Origin: Lithodes maja
Taxonomy: Eukaryota > Arthropoda > Malacostraca > Decapoda > Lithodidae
Assembly (NCBI GenBank): GCA_037953745.1
Contig: JBAKBP010001392.1
Location: forward strand, 124,001 to 188,000
Reading direction: 5' to 3'
DNA length: 64,000 nucleotides
Position 1 is the first letter of the stretch; each line of letters begins with the position of its first letter. Shown in pieces: positions 54,605 to 64,000 of the stretch. The notes under the pieces are model-generated. The model was not told the DNA's origin. It saw only the letters and a program-made list of their open reading frames with translations, and did not search any database. The position numbers and the translations under genes were made by a program.

Positions 54605-57600
54605 CCCGGGAACTGCGGGGAGACTCTTAAGAGTTCCCCCGGCGGACTGCGGGGAGACTCTTAAGAGTCAGAGAAAAAAAAAATCAACTTTTGACATCGA
54701 TATTTTTTTTTTTTTATTATTATTTTTTTTTGGGGGGCCCCTGGGCCATGCAAAATCTCAGTCCTCTACCTCCCCTCCTTCCCCACTTTCCTCCTCTCCT
54801 TCAGTTATCACCTATTTTCCCTGTTATTATTCTGAGGTATATTTTCGTGCTAACATTAGAAATCTGGTTGTAGGGTGTGGTCATCACTGATTGCAAGCGA
54901 ATGCAAGAGAGAGAGAGAGAGTATCGATCGACTGTGTCTCAGTGGCCTTGGGGGAAATTGGCGGGAAAGCAGCTTGCCTCACCCATACATTATACAACTC
55001 GCGGGCTATATCTCCGATTTTGACCATCCAAACGCTGTTTTCACTCGTTTTATTGTTGTTTCAAGTTAATACCTTTATAATCAACCCATAATAGGCGCAT
55101 ATGGATAAGTATTAATGCTATTAACCCGGCAAGCGCGATAGGCCTCACGGAAGGCTTCCTATAGGGAACGCGATAGGCCTCACGGAAGCAAGACCATAAA
55201 AAAAGCCTTCCAAAAAAAAAAGGGCCTATCAAAACAAAGGAATTTGTCTCTAGGTGAGATAATTCCCCTCCAGTACTCATCCATGTAAATCTCACCCACC
55301 TCACTCCCCTCCTTCCCCACCTTATTCCCCCCTCCCTCCCCTCCTCAATTATCACCTATTTTTCCTCTTATTATCATCATTTATCGGTTATTTTTCTCTC
55401 CCGCGATAATGTAGCACAAGTGGGTTGCAGAAAAGATCGTTATGTAACACCCAGACACCGGCCCACACCGCCCCGCTCGTCTCAGTTACCTCACAGACAG
55501 CGAGAGAGGAGGGTTGCCTGTGGCTCTCTCTCGCCTGAGATTATGACCGGGTGGCCAATATCTTCGTTTTTCACCACCCAAATGCTTTTCCCACTTATTT
55601 TAGCACTCTTGAAGGTTCATATATACATCATATATGTAAAATAAAAGCATACCGAAAACAAATAATGCTCTATATTGTAAATATAACGAATTCTGTCAGA
55701 ATCCAAGGCTAGAAATGCACAAATAACTACCCTAGCCCCTAGGTCTATTTCGCGCTTGTCAGGTTAATGGTACAATGAATATTTTAGTGACGGAAACACC
55801 TCAAATACGTCAGCACAGGGGGACGTTTCCAATTACCCCCATGCGCACTTGTTAGGTTAACCTAACAAGTGCGCATGGGGGTAATTAGACACCTCTCCCT
55901 GTGCGCATGTATTTGAGGTGTTTCCGTCACTAAAATATTAATTTTACCATAAATAGCATTAATACTTATCCATACGCTCCTATTGTGGGTTGATTATATA
56001 GGTATTAACCTGAAACAACAATAAAACGAGTGAAAACAGCGTTTGGATGGTCAAAATCGGAGATATAGCCCGCGAGTTGTATAATGTATGGGTGAGGCAA
56101 GCTGCTTTCCCGCCAATTTCCTCCAAGGCCACTGAGACACAGTTGATCGATACTCTCTCTCTCTTGCACTCGCTTGCTATCAGTGATGACAACGCCCTGC
56201 ATGCTTGCAACTCGCTAATGTTAGCACGAAAATATACCTCAGAATAAGGGAATAACAGGGAAAATAGGTGATAACTGAAGGAGAGGAGGAAAGTGGGGAA
56301 GGAGGGGAGGTAGAGGACTGAGATTTTGCATGGCCCAGGGGCCCAAAAAAAAAAAAATAATAAAAAAAAAAAAAAAAAATCGATGTCAAAAGTTGATTTT
56401 TTTTTCTCTGACTCTTAAGAGTCTTCCCGCAGTCCGCCGGGGGAACTCTTAACCTAACAAGTGCGCATGGGGGTAATTGAAAACGTCCCCCTGTGCTGAC
56501 GTATTTGAGGTGTTTCCGTCACTAAAATATTCATTGTACCATTAATAGCATTAATAATTATCCATATGCGCCTATTATGGGTTGATTATAAAGGTATTAA
56601 CCTGAAACAACAATAAAACGAGTGAAAACAGCGTTTGGATGGTCAAAATCGGAGATATAGCCCGCGAGTTGTATAATGTATGGGTGAGGCAAACTGCTTT
56701 CCCACCAATTTCCCCCAAGGCCACTGAGACACAGTCGATCGATACTCTCTCTCTCTCTCTTGCACTCGCTTGCCATCAGTGATGACAACACCCTGCTTGC
56801 AACTCGCTAATGTTAGCACGAAAATATACCTCAGAATAAGGGAATAATAGGGAAAATAGGTGATAACTGAAGGAGAGGAGGAAAGTGGGGAAGGAGAGGA
56901 GGGGAGGTAGAGGACTGAGATTTTGCATGGCCCAGGGGCCAAAAAAAAATAAAAAAATAAAAAAATAAAAATAAAAAAATAATTTTTTTTCGATGTCAAA
57001 AGTTGATTTTTTATTTTACTTACTCTCAAGAGTCTTCCCGCAGTCCGCCGGGGGAACTCTTAACCCGGGAGCTGCAGGGAGACTCTTAAGAGTTCCCCCG
57101 GCGGACTGCGGGAAGACTCTTGTGAGTAAGTAAAATAAAAAATCAACTTTTGACATCGAAAAAAAAAAAAAAAAAAAAAATATTTTTTTATTTTTTTATT
57201 TTTTTTTGGCCCCTGGGCCATGCAAAATCTCAGTCCTCTACCTCCCCTCCTTCCCCACTTTCCTCCTATCCTTCAGTTATCACCTATTTTCCCTATTATT
57301 CCCTTATTCTGAGGTATATTTTCGTGCTAACATTAGCGAGTTGCAAGCAGGGTGTTGTCATCACTGATGGCAATCGAGTGCAAGAGAGAGAGAGAGAGTA
57401 TCGATCGACTGTGTCTCAGTGGCCTTGGGGGAAATTGGCGGGAAGGTAGCTTGCCTCACCCATACATTATACAACTCGCGGGCTATATCTCCGATTTTGA
57501 CCATCCAAACGCTGTTTTCACTCGTTTTATTGTTGTTTCAGGTTAATACCTTTATAATCAACCCATAATAGGCGCATATGGATAATTATTAATGCTATTA

Positions 57601-57742
57601 ATGGTACAATGAATATTTTAGTGACGGAAACACCTCAAATACGTCAGCACAGGGGGACGTTTTCAATTACCCCCATGCGCACTTGTTAGGTTAAGAGTCT
57701 CCCCGCAGCTCCCGGGTTAAGAGTCTCCCGGCAGTTCCCGGG
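54605..57742. mobile_element. Cluster of TTAA-bounded MITE units in both orientations
   Basis: Outer TTAA at 54601-54604 and 57743-57746, with inverted outer ends CCCGGGAACTGC. Four related units of about 0.6 kb (unit 1 before its insert): 54631-55856 (direct, with a nested MITE), 55861-56448 (inverted), 56453-57059 (inverted), 57090-57690 (direct). Each is separated by TTAA, with short CCCGGGAGCTGC-type segments between some. Units contain CAAAATCTCAGTCCTCTACC, (GA)n and TTAGTGACGGAAACACC blocks. TTAA targets point to piggyBac-type mobilisation. Non-coding. Confidence 0.82.
55135..55763. mobile_element. MITE nested in unit 1, TTAA target
   Basis: Ends CCCGGCAAGCGCGATAGGCC and (reverse complement) CCTGACAAGCGCGAAATAGA. 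TTAA at 55131-55134 and 55764-55767. Unit 4 shows the unoccupied site at about 57596-57605 (GCTATTAATGG). 629 bp, non-coding. Confidence 0.87.
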
Positions 57743-57746
57743 TTAA

Positions 57747-58000
57747 GTAGAATATTGTGTACATAACTCCTTGTGAGATCACGTATGGTAATGTTTGACT
57801 TTATAGCCGCACACACCCATACAGTGATACGTAAAATCAACCCCAGTGACACTATCTTTCCACACCCAGTGACCAAGTGACTTGTGATTATTGTATTGTT
57901 TTCATGTTCCATTCCACGCATAATTTGTTCGTGAAGTACTTCCATGACTTGTCTAAATCTATGTGCAAAGACAAGTGCACTCTTTAGGTTACCAATATTA
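57747..58000. other. Unassigned spacer
   Basis: No gene or repeat recognised between the MITE cluster and the 328-bp tandem repeat. Confidence 0.5.
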
Positions 58001-58389
58001 TGTTCCTTCCAACAACCAACCATACTCCTAAAATCGATTAATGAAATTTACGAACACATGTGGCAGTCCGTGGACTCGAACCCAGGATGCTCACACCGAA
58101 AATCAACACCTTATACATCGCCCCACGAAGACAGTTAAAGGTTGGTGGACACTGCCTACGATTTATTATGCAACTTCGAATCCTGCATATCAATCTAAGC
58201 ATGTACACACATCCCAACTGCAACTCACGTAGGCTATGCATATGCGAATGGAAAGAGCAATTAATGGGGCCTTAACCACTTAGGCAAGTCCTCTCGATAA
58301 ATTACTCCTGAACCAATATCAATTATTATGTTCCTTCCAACAACCAACCATACTCCTAAAATCGATTAATGAAATTTACAAACACATGT

Positions 58390-61321
58390 CTACACCTGCC
58401 GAGGACAAGACCCATCACAATTGGGGTATGCTATAGGCCACCAGACGACACACAATTCTTGACCAAATTTGAACGAACGTTGTCATCGCTAGACCCTCGG
58501 AATGAATCCATCATACTAGGGGATTTTAACCTGTGTTACAAACAACGAAATGATAGGCTTGTACGAGAATATAGGCATATACTGACAATGCACAATCACA
58601 AACAACTCATCACAACCCCCACACGTATCTCTGAGAACACTGCCACAATAATAGACCACATAAACTGTAACAGAGAGGACAAAATATCCCAATCAGGGGT
58701 TATACAGACTGGGATAAGTGATCACTTCGTCACATATTGCACACGAAAAACCACAAAAATTACCCTAGAGAATCACAAGATTATCAAAACAAGGTCACTC
58801 AGAAACTACAATAAAGAAACATTTCTGGACATTTTATGGAATACAGACTGGTCTCCAGTGTTTGGAAGTACACACGTTAATGACGCATGGGTTGGCTTCA
58901 GAACCATCATCACAAACATTCTAGACGAAATAGCTCCTCTGAAAGACTGAAAGACATACGAATTAAAGCAAGGTCAGACCCATGGATCAACAATGACATA
59001 CTACACCATCTGGAACACAGAGATAATCTGTTAAAAAGGCTAGCGAAACATAGACAGGATCAAGGTCTGAAACATGAGTTCAACAGGGCCAGGAATAAAC
59101 TAAGTAGGAAAATAAAATCAGCGAAAACTAATTATTTTCACAATAAGGCAGAGGAATATCAGAATAACCCAAAGAAACTATGGAGGCACCTAAAAACAAC
59201 AGGCTACAGCAACAAGACAAGGGATTCGTCTAACACTAATATTGCTCTCACCATTAATGATCAGATTTGCCACGATAAACGACAAATTTCAACCTACTTC
59301 AACTCCTTCTTCACCTCCATAGCAAACACACTTGCACAGAACCTACCTCAACCTCTCAATAAATACACAACAACAACGGCCACCTTTCGAAATTTCTACA
59401 GAGATAAAGACATACACCCAAACACATTTGGATTGCAAAATGTTACACCAAAATACACTTTTGACGAGCTGTCTAACCTAATGTACATAAAAGCACAGGA
59501 CCAGACAAAATTCCTGCCAAATTTCTACGAGATGGAGCCATTGGTATAGCAGGCCCCCTAACCCACATCATCAACTTGTCAATTAACACCAACACTGTAC
59601 CTGCTGAACTGAAGGAAGCTATTGTAACCCCTCTATTCAAGAAAGGAAATAAACTAGAAGTTGGTAACTACAGACCAGTTAGCATATTATGTATTGTATC
59701 TAAAATCCTTGAAAGAGCGGTATACACCCAAATTGAACACTACCTCAAACAAAATGATCTATTCTATAAGTTTCAATCAGGTTTCAGATGCATGTACTCG
59801 ACAGACTCCTGTCTCATCCACTTAACGGATCACATTCGTAAAGAAATGTCTAAAGGTAACTACACCGGTATGGTTCTTCTTGATCTACAAAAAGCGTTTG
59901 ACACAGTAGACCATGATATCCTATGTAATAAACTACCAGCAATGGGCATAGGATCTGTGAACTGGTTTAAATCTTATCTTAGTGGTAGAACCCAAAGAGT
60001 CAAAATTGACGATAATATATCTGATCCTATGCCAATTAACTGTGGGGTCCCGCAGGGAAGCATCCTTCGTCCCTTACTCTTTCTTTGTTATGTGAACGAC
60101 ATGGAACTGAGCGTCTCATGTAAATTATTACTGTATGCTGACGACAGCGTGCTTCTGGTTTCAGGAAAAGACCCAATAAGTATTGCTGCTTCACTTTCCA
60201 AAGAACTAGAATCATGTAGTGAATGGCTAGTGGACAATAGACTATCTCTTCACCTGGGCAAGACGGAAGCCATCTTATGTGGAACAAAACGCAAACTGAA
60301 AGACATTGTGGGCTTCTCGGTCAACTGTAATGATATTCCTATAACAACAGTGTCACAAGTTAAATATCTCGGACTAAAACTGGACGCGAGTTTGTCAGGT
60401 GAAACAATTTTGGAATCTATCCTGAGTAAGTGTAGAGCACGTATAAAATACCTGTATAGACAGGTGGGATGCTTGCCCGCGGCGACCAAAAAGACCCTCT
60501 GCCAAGCGCTTGTTCAATGTCATTTTGACTATTCTGTGTCATCCTGGTACTCTGCATCATCTAAATCAGCACAGCACAAACTTCAGGTCACTCAAAATAA
60601 AATGGTTAGGTTCATGCTGAACCTAGGACCCAGATCACATGTTGGCCAGGAACAACTTCAGTCACTAGGTATGCTCAATGTCGCTGACAGGGCCAAACAA
60701 ATCAGGCTCACTAATGCCTTCAAAATTTTCTATGACAGAGCTCCAGAGTACCTAAAGAATGATTTTGTTAAAGCAAATGAGAGGAGTGGACATAATACAA
60801 GAAACAGGATGTTTAATTTTAAGGTCCCGAGAATCCAAGGACAGGGTAAGCAAACATTCTTCTTCACCGCCATCAAAGACTGGAACGACCTACCCCAGTC
60901 AGTCCGTGAAAAGAGAACACTGTATTCCTTCAGACGTAGCCTGAAGGAACACCTGAACCGGACAGCTGCGAGAAGGGAGCACCAAGCTTATGTCTACTAC
61001 TAAATGCGACATAAGAGATAGACAAACCAAACTGAAATGATTACTGATTACGGATTACTAATATTTACTATAGGATGTAAGGTATCTTAAAATAACCCCC
61101 TAGAAATACTTTCTCTAAAGTATCTATTTCTTTATCCTCCCCATTTTTCCCCAGCTAACCTAATCCCACAAGGACCCCAATGGAAATACGCCTAACGGCC
61201 TTATTGGGCTATCCTTAGTTGGAATTATGCAAGGCTGGTACATGTCATATTTGTAACAAACTATGTGGTACCAACTCTGTAAATTGCTAACTGAATAAAT
61301 ATTATTATTATTATTATTATT
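58390..61321 (+). mobile_element. CR1/L2-like LINE inserted in tandem repeat unit 2
   Basis: It interrupts the unit just after ACACATGT and ends in an (ATT)n tail (about 61299-61321); the unit resumes at ATGTGGCAG. ATGT may be a short target duplication. 5'-truncated within the endonuclease, with two frame changes in the coding part. Confidence 0.85.
58391..61003 (+). pseudogene. LINE endonuclease-RT, two frameshifts
   Basis: Endonuclease C-terminal part (58391-58940): GVCYRPP, IILGDFNLCY, DHINC, SDHFVTYC. After a frame change near 58940 comes the linker (RIKARSDPWIN, to about 59490), with many Lys/Asn. After another change near 59490, the RT: FKKGNKLEVGNYRPVSIL, FQSGFRCMYST, VLLDLQKAFDTVDH, CGVPQGSILRPLL, the catalytic YADDSVLL, KYLGLKLD. 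The C-terminal region ends at the stop 61001-61003 (WNDLPQSVREKRTLYSFRRSLK). SILRPLL has Arg where Gly is usual. The RT frame alone is 475 codons and intact; the whole is inactive as it stands. Confidence 0.88.
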
Positions 61322-61381
61322 ATGTGGCAGTCTGTGGACTCGAACCCAGGATGCTCACACCGAAAATCAACACCTTATACA

Positions 61382-62164
61382 GTTTCTTACAGTTTCTTAC
61401 AGTAGATCCTCTGGAAAAAGGCAAACTATGCCTGTGTATCCAGCTCAGTACCAGTACTTGCACTGCTGCGGTCGTTCACGGTGTTGGCGGCGGCGGTAGC
61501 AGACGCAACATTTTTACTATTCTGTATTTTTGTTTTATAATCAAACTTCAAATCTTGTCTTCCCCATGCTTTATCAAGATTACTTTTAAACTCCCTTATT
61601 GATTCGGAATCGACTACATACTGGGGCAGTGCGTTCCACTCATTTACCACTCTATCACAAAATGAGTTCTTTGCCTTCTCAAGCCTATTTCTTTCTTTGT
61701 AAATTTTCTTAGAGTGTCCTCTCGTTCTTGTTCCCTCCCGCATCAAGAAGATACCTTCACACACATCCTCATCGTACTTTCCTGACACTATCTTAAAAGT
61801 CTCTATCATATCCCCTCTCTTTCTCCTATATGCCAGTGTCGGAAGCCCCAGTGTCCTCAACCTCTGCTCATAGCCCGCGTTCTTCAACGTTGGTACCAGC
61901 TTGCTAGCTCTCCTCTGCACTTTCTCCACTGCTTCTATATCCTTTACCATATATGGAGCCCACACCTGGTTTGCATATTCCAGGTGCGGCCTAACCAGCG
62001 CTGTATATAGATTCCTGAAGATTTCTTCGTCAAGTGACACAAATGTCCTCCTTATCAGCCCTACAATTCTATTAGCTTTGTTTATCTTTTCCGCTAAATG
62101 TTCTGAGAAATTTAACTTATTGTCTATCACTACTCCTATATCCTTTTCTGCACTCACTTCCTCC
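61382..62164 (-). mobile_element. CR1-like LINE 3' fragment inserted in same repeat unit
   Basis: Minus strand. Five-base ATACA flanks both sides (61377-61381, 62165-62169). The 3' tail on the coding strand is two copies of a 10-mer (ACTGTAAGAA), the kind of short 3' repeat seen in CR1 elements. The repeat unit continues on both sides. Confidence 0.8.
61426..62164 (-). pseudogene. CR1-like RT C-terminal region
   Basis: About 246 codons open to a stop at 61426. Motifs: EKDIGVVIDNKLNFSEH, NRIVGLIRRTF, RPHLEYANQVWAPY, EKVQRRASKLV, RRKRGDMIETFKI, CDRVVNEWNALPQ, FKSNLDKAW. These are the region after the RT palm in CR1 elements. The palm, fingers and endonuclease are missing (5' truncation at 62164). 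The open frame extends 14 bases into flanking repeat DNA; the apparent Met there is accidental. Confidence 0.85.
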
Positions 62165-62645
62165 ATACATCGCACCACGAAGACAGTTAAAGGTTGGTGG
62201 ACACTGCCTACGATTTATTATGCAACTTCGAATCCTGCATATCAATCTAAGCATGTACACACATCCCAACTGCAACTCACGTAGGCTATGCATATGTGAA
62301 TGGAAAGAGCAATTAATGGGGCCTTAACCACTTAGGGAAGTCCTCTCGATAAATTACTCCTGAACCAATATCAATTATTATGTTCCTTCCAACAACCAAC
62401 CATACTCCTAAAATCGATTAATGAAATTTACAAACACATGTGGCAGTCCGTGGACTCGAACCCAGGATGCTCACACCGAAAATCAACACCTTATACATCG
62501 CACCACGAAGACAGTTAAAGGTTGGTGGACACTGCCTACGATTTATTATGCAACTTCGAATCCTGCATATCTATATGTGATAAACCCTGATAGTCAAGAG
62601 ACACTCAGGGAATTATTAATTATAAATATTTTGTGTAACTTCTAT

Positions 62646-63368
62646 CAATCTATCTATCTATTGCCTGACGCCGTGATCCCCGAAGGGGTGGCCACGAACG
62701 AACCGCCCCCATGCACCTCTGTCCCCAGTCAGTCGACACCCCTCCCCCCAACCAGGACCGCCCTCGTTCATGTACTTCCTCACTCCATCCTTCCACCTCA
62801 TATTCGGTTTACCTCTCCCTCTCTGTCCCTCCACCTCGCTCTCGTACACCCTCTTAGTCATTCTCTCGCTTTCCATACGTTCCATATGGCCGAACCATCT
62901 CAAGTTGTTCCTTTTCACACTTTTCAGCACATCTACCTCCACACCACACCTAGTCCTTCTTACTTCCTCATTAGTCTGTCTATCCCTCCATGTAACTCCG
63001 CACGCACTCCTTAAGTAATTCATTTCCACTGCTCTCACTCTTGGTCTGAGTCTCTCAACCAACGTCCATGCTTCGCTTCCGTAAGTTAGTGTCGGGATTA
63101 CCACACTGTCATGCAAGGACTTCTTCACTTCCATACTGACCACCCTATTTCTTGTTACTGCTTTTAGCGTTCCTACAACCCTCTTCCCCTGTTGTACCCT
63201 CTCCCGCACTTCTTCATCCATAGTCCCATCTTTACTCAACACACTGCCCAGATACTTAAAAGAGTTGACGATCTCCATAGCCTGACCGTTCAGCTTCACC
63301 TCACACTCTGTGACTTCACCCCTTTCGAAGACCAACCTTGCTCTTCCCCGTATTTACCTTCAAATAAC
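62646..63368 (-). pseudogene. RTE-like LINE 3' fragment (RT C-terminus)
   Basis: Minus strand; flanked by 15-base duplications TTGTGTAACTTCTAT (62631-62645) and TTGTGTAACTTTTAT (63369-63383), one mismatch. Open frame 63335-62658: FKYLGSVLSKDGTMDEEV, IPTLTYGSEAWTL, VRAVEMNYLRSACGV, RWFGHMERM, a thumb/C-terminal region typical of RTE-group elements. A frame change near 63340 separates it from an NTGKSK motif. The stop codon lies inside the 3' TAGA repeat, as expected for an RTE with almost no 3' UTR. A 70-bp relative is at 10856-10925. Confidence 0.87.
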
Positions 63369-63383
63369 TTGTGTAACTTTTAT

Positions 63384-64000
63384 TGCTAATTCAAAGGAAC
63401 AGTAACCCCCGTTTTAATACTTGCGATTCATCTTAGCTCCAGGGTATTATAATTCCATGTCCATGATTTTGTGTATTAAATTATATTTATGCCATTACAG
63501 TATATGTGTGAATTATTAGCCAAGTAAACCATCATATGTTGATATCTATATGGAATATAATAACTATAAATATATTTCTGTGTTGTCCTTACTCCTCTGA
63601 ATGTGTTTGTGTGTGAATTCCTTCTTTGCCCAGTTAACTTGGGTTCCACCTTTTATCTAGTAAACTCAGCAGAAAGACATTGACATTGATGGGCCCTGGC
63701 CAAATTTTTGGAGTGTTCGCAATAGCCTAGATGTAACTGTTAAAAATAATCTGTTGTTTTTATGGTCACATGACAGGCAGTAGTATTGCCAACATAATAG
63801 CCCAATTTTTACGGTCACAAGCATACCTAATTGTTATGCCAGGTTTTTACTGGGGTTTAATTGGTTTTGATCAAGTGGGCTCTGCCTAACTGGAGAAGTT
63901 ATATTGTTTTACCACAGACACAGAAAGACAATGGAGGATAATTATCACAAGACGTGTATTCATATTCCGTTTATTAGCACAAGAATATCGCATACATAAA
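63384..64000. other. Unassigned DNA
   Basis: AT-rich; no gene, repeat tail or RNA recognised up to the window end. Confidence 0.5.

Larger units (their letters stand above)
58001..62573 (-). repeat. 328-bp tandem repeat with tRNA-like core
   Basis: Units begin TGTTCCTTCCAACAACCAAC at 58001, 58329 and 62381. Unit 2 is stretched by two LINE insertions; unit 3 is partial, ending near 62573. Each unit has, on the minus strand, a tRNA-like segment (58061-58131; 61324-61381 with 62170-62190; 62441-62511) with B box GGGTTCGAGTCC. This could be a tandem array of a tRNA-derived SINE or a satellite derived from one. Near-identity between units suggests recent amplification or homogenisation. Confidence 0.8.

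Noticed and set aside
58061..58131. Functional tRNA gene
   Set aside because: B box present, but the acceptor and anticodon stems do not pair well and the copies are embedded in a tandem repeat; SINE-type remnant is the better reading.

Overview
The window is non-bacterial repeat DNA from an animal genome. I found no convincing host gene. Short interstitial TTAGG repeats, many scattered GGCCTA motifs, and the mix of transposons (a DIRS-type element, I-like, CR1-like and RTE-like LINEs, TTAA-specific DNA transposons) suggest an arthropod, perhaps a decapod crustacean. That assignment is inference. Almost everything that can be recognised is a mobile element, and many are nested inside one another. 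Layout, left part: a tRNA-derived SINE (1-492); a TTAA-flanked piggyBac transposon whose transposase has one in-frame stop (591-4312); an inverted SINE copy (4949-5498); a decayed LINE on the minus strand (about 6205-8510); and a non-coding block (8500-13500) of duplicated sequence carrying two hAT-like MITEs with 8-bp target duplications. An almost intact I-like LINE (ORF1 plus an endonuclease/RT/RNase H ORF2) fills 13632 to about 19400 on the minus strand. Layout, centre: two related LTR retrotransposons with unusually long LTRs (about 3.2 kb). Element 1 is 20532-38975 (TSD GTTAT). Element 2 is 39922-52025 (TSD AGCAT). Both are on the plus strand, 0.95 kb apart. Neither has its own recognisable reverse transcriptase. 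Element 1 keeps gag, which is split by a complete DIRS-like tyrosine-recombinase retrotransposon (24189-32852, minus strand). Element 2 keeps gag, a retropepsin and the C-terminal GPY module of integrase, and a 5'-truncated LINE with a 38-base poly(A) tail sits in its 3' part. The DIRS insertion can be read to the base, because its internal complementary region holds the joined circle junction. Layout, right part: unassigned DNA with a doubled CCAAT/CRE module (52261-52380); a 3.1-kb cluster of TTAA-bounded MITE units in both orientations (54605-57742); a 328-bp tandem repeat with a tRNA-like core, interrupted by two CR1-like LINEs (58001-62573); and an RTE-like 3' fragment with a 15-bp TSD (62646-63368). 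How the parts relate: the non-autonomous LTR elements would need enzymes supplied in trans. The two LTR copies within each element look nearly identical by eye, so their insertion is probably recent. The LINE and DIRS genes inside them came later. Confidence is high for element boundaries supported by TSDs, TIRs or an empty site, and low for clade names, which I could not check against a database.
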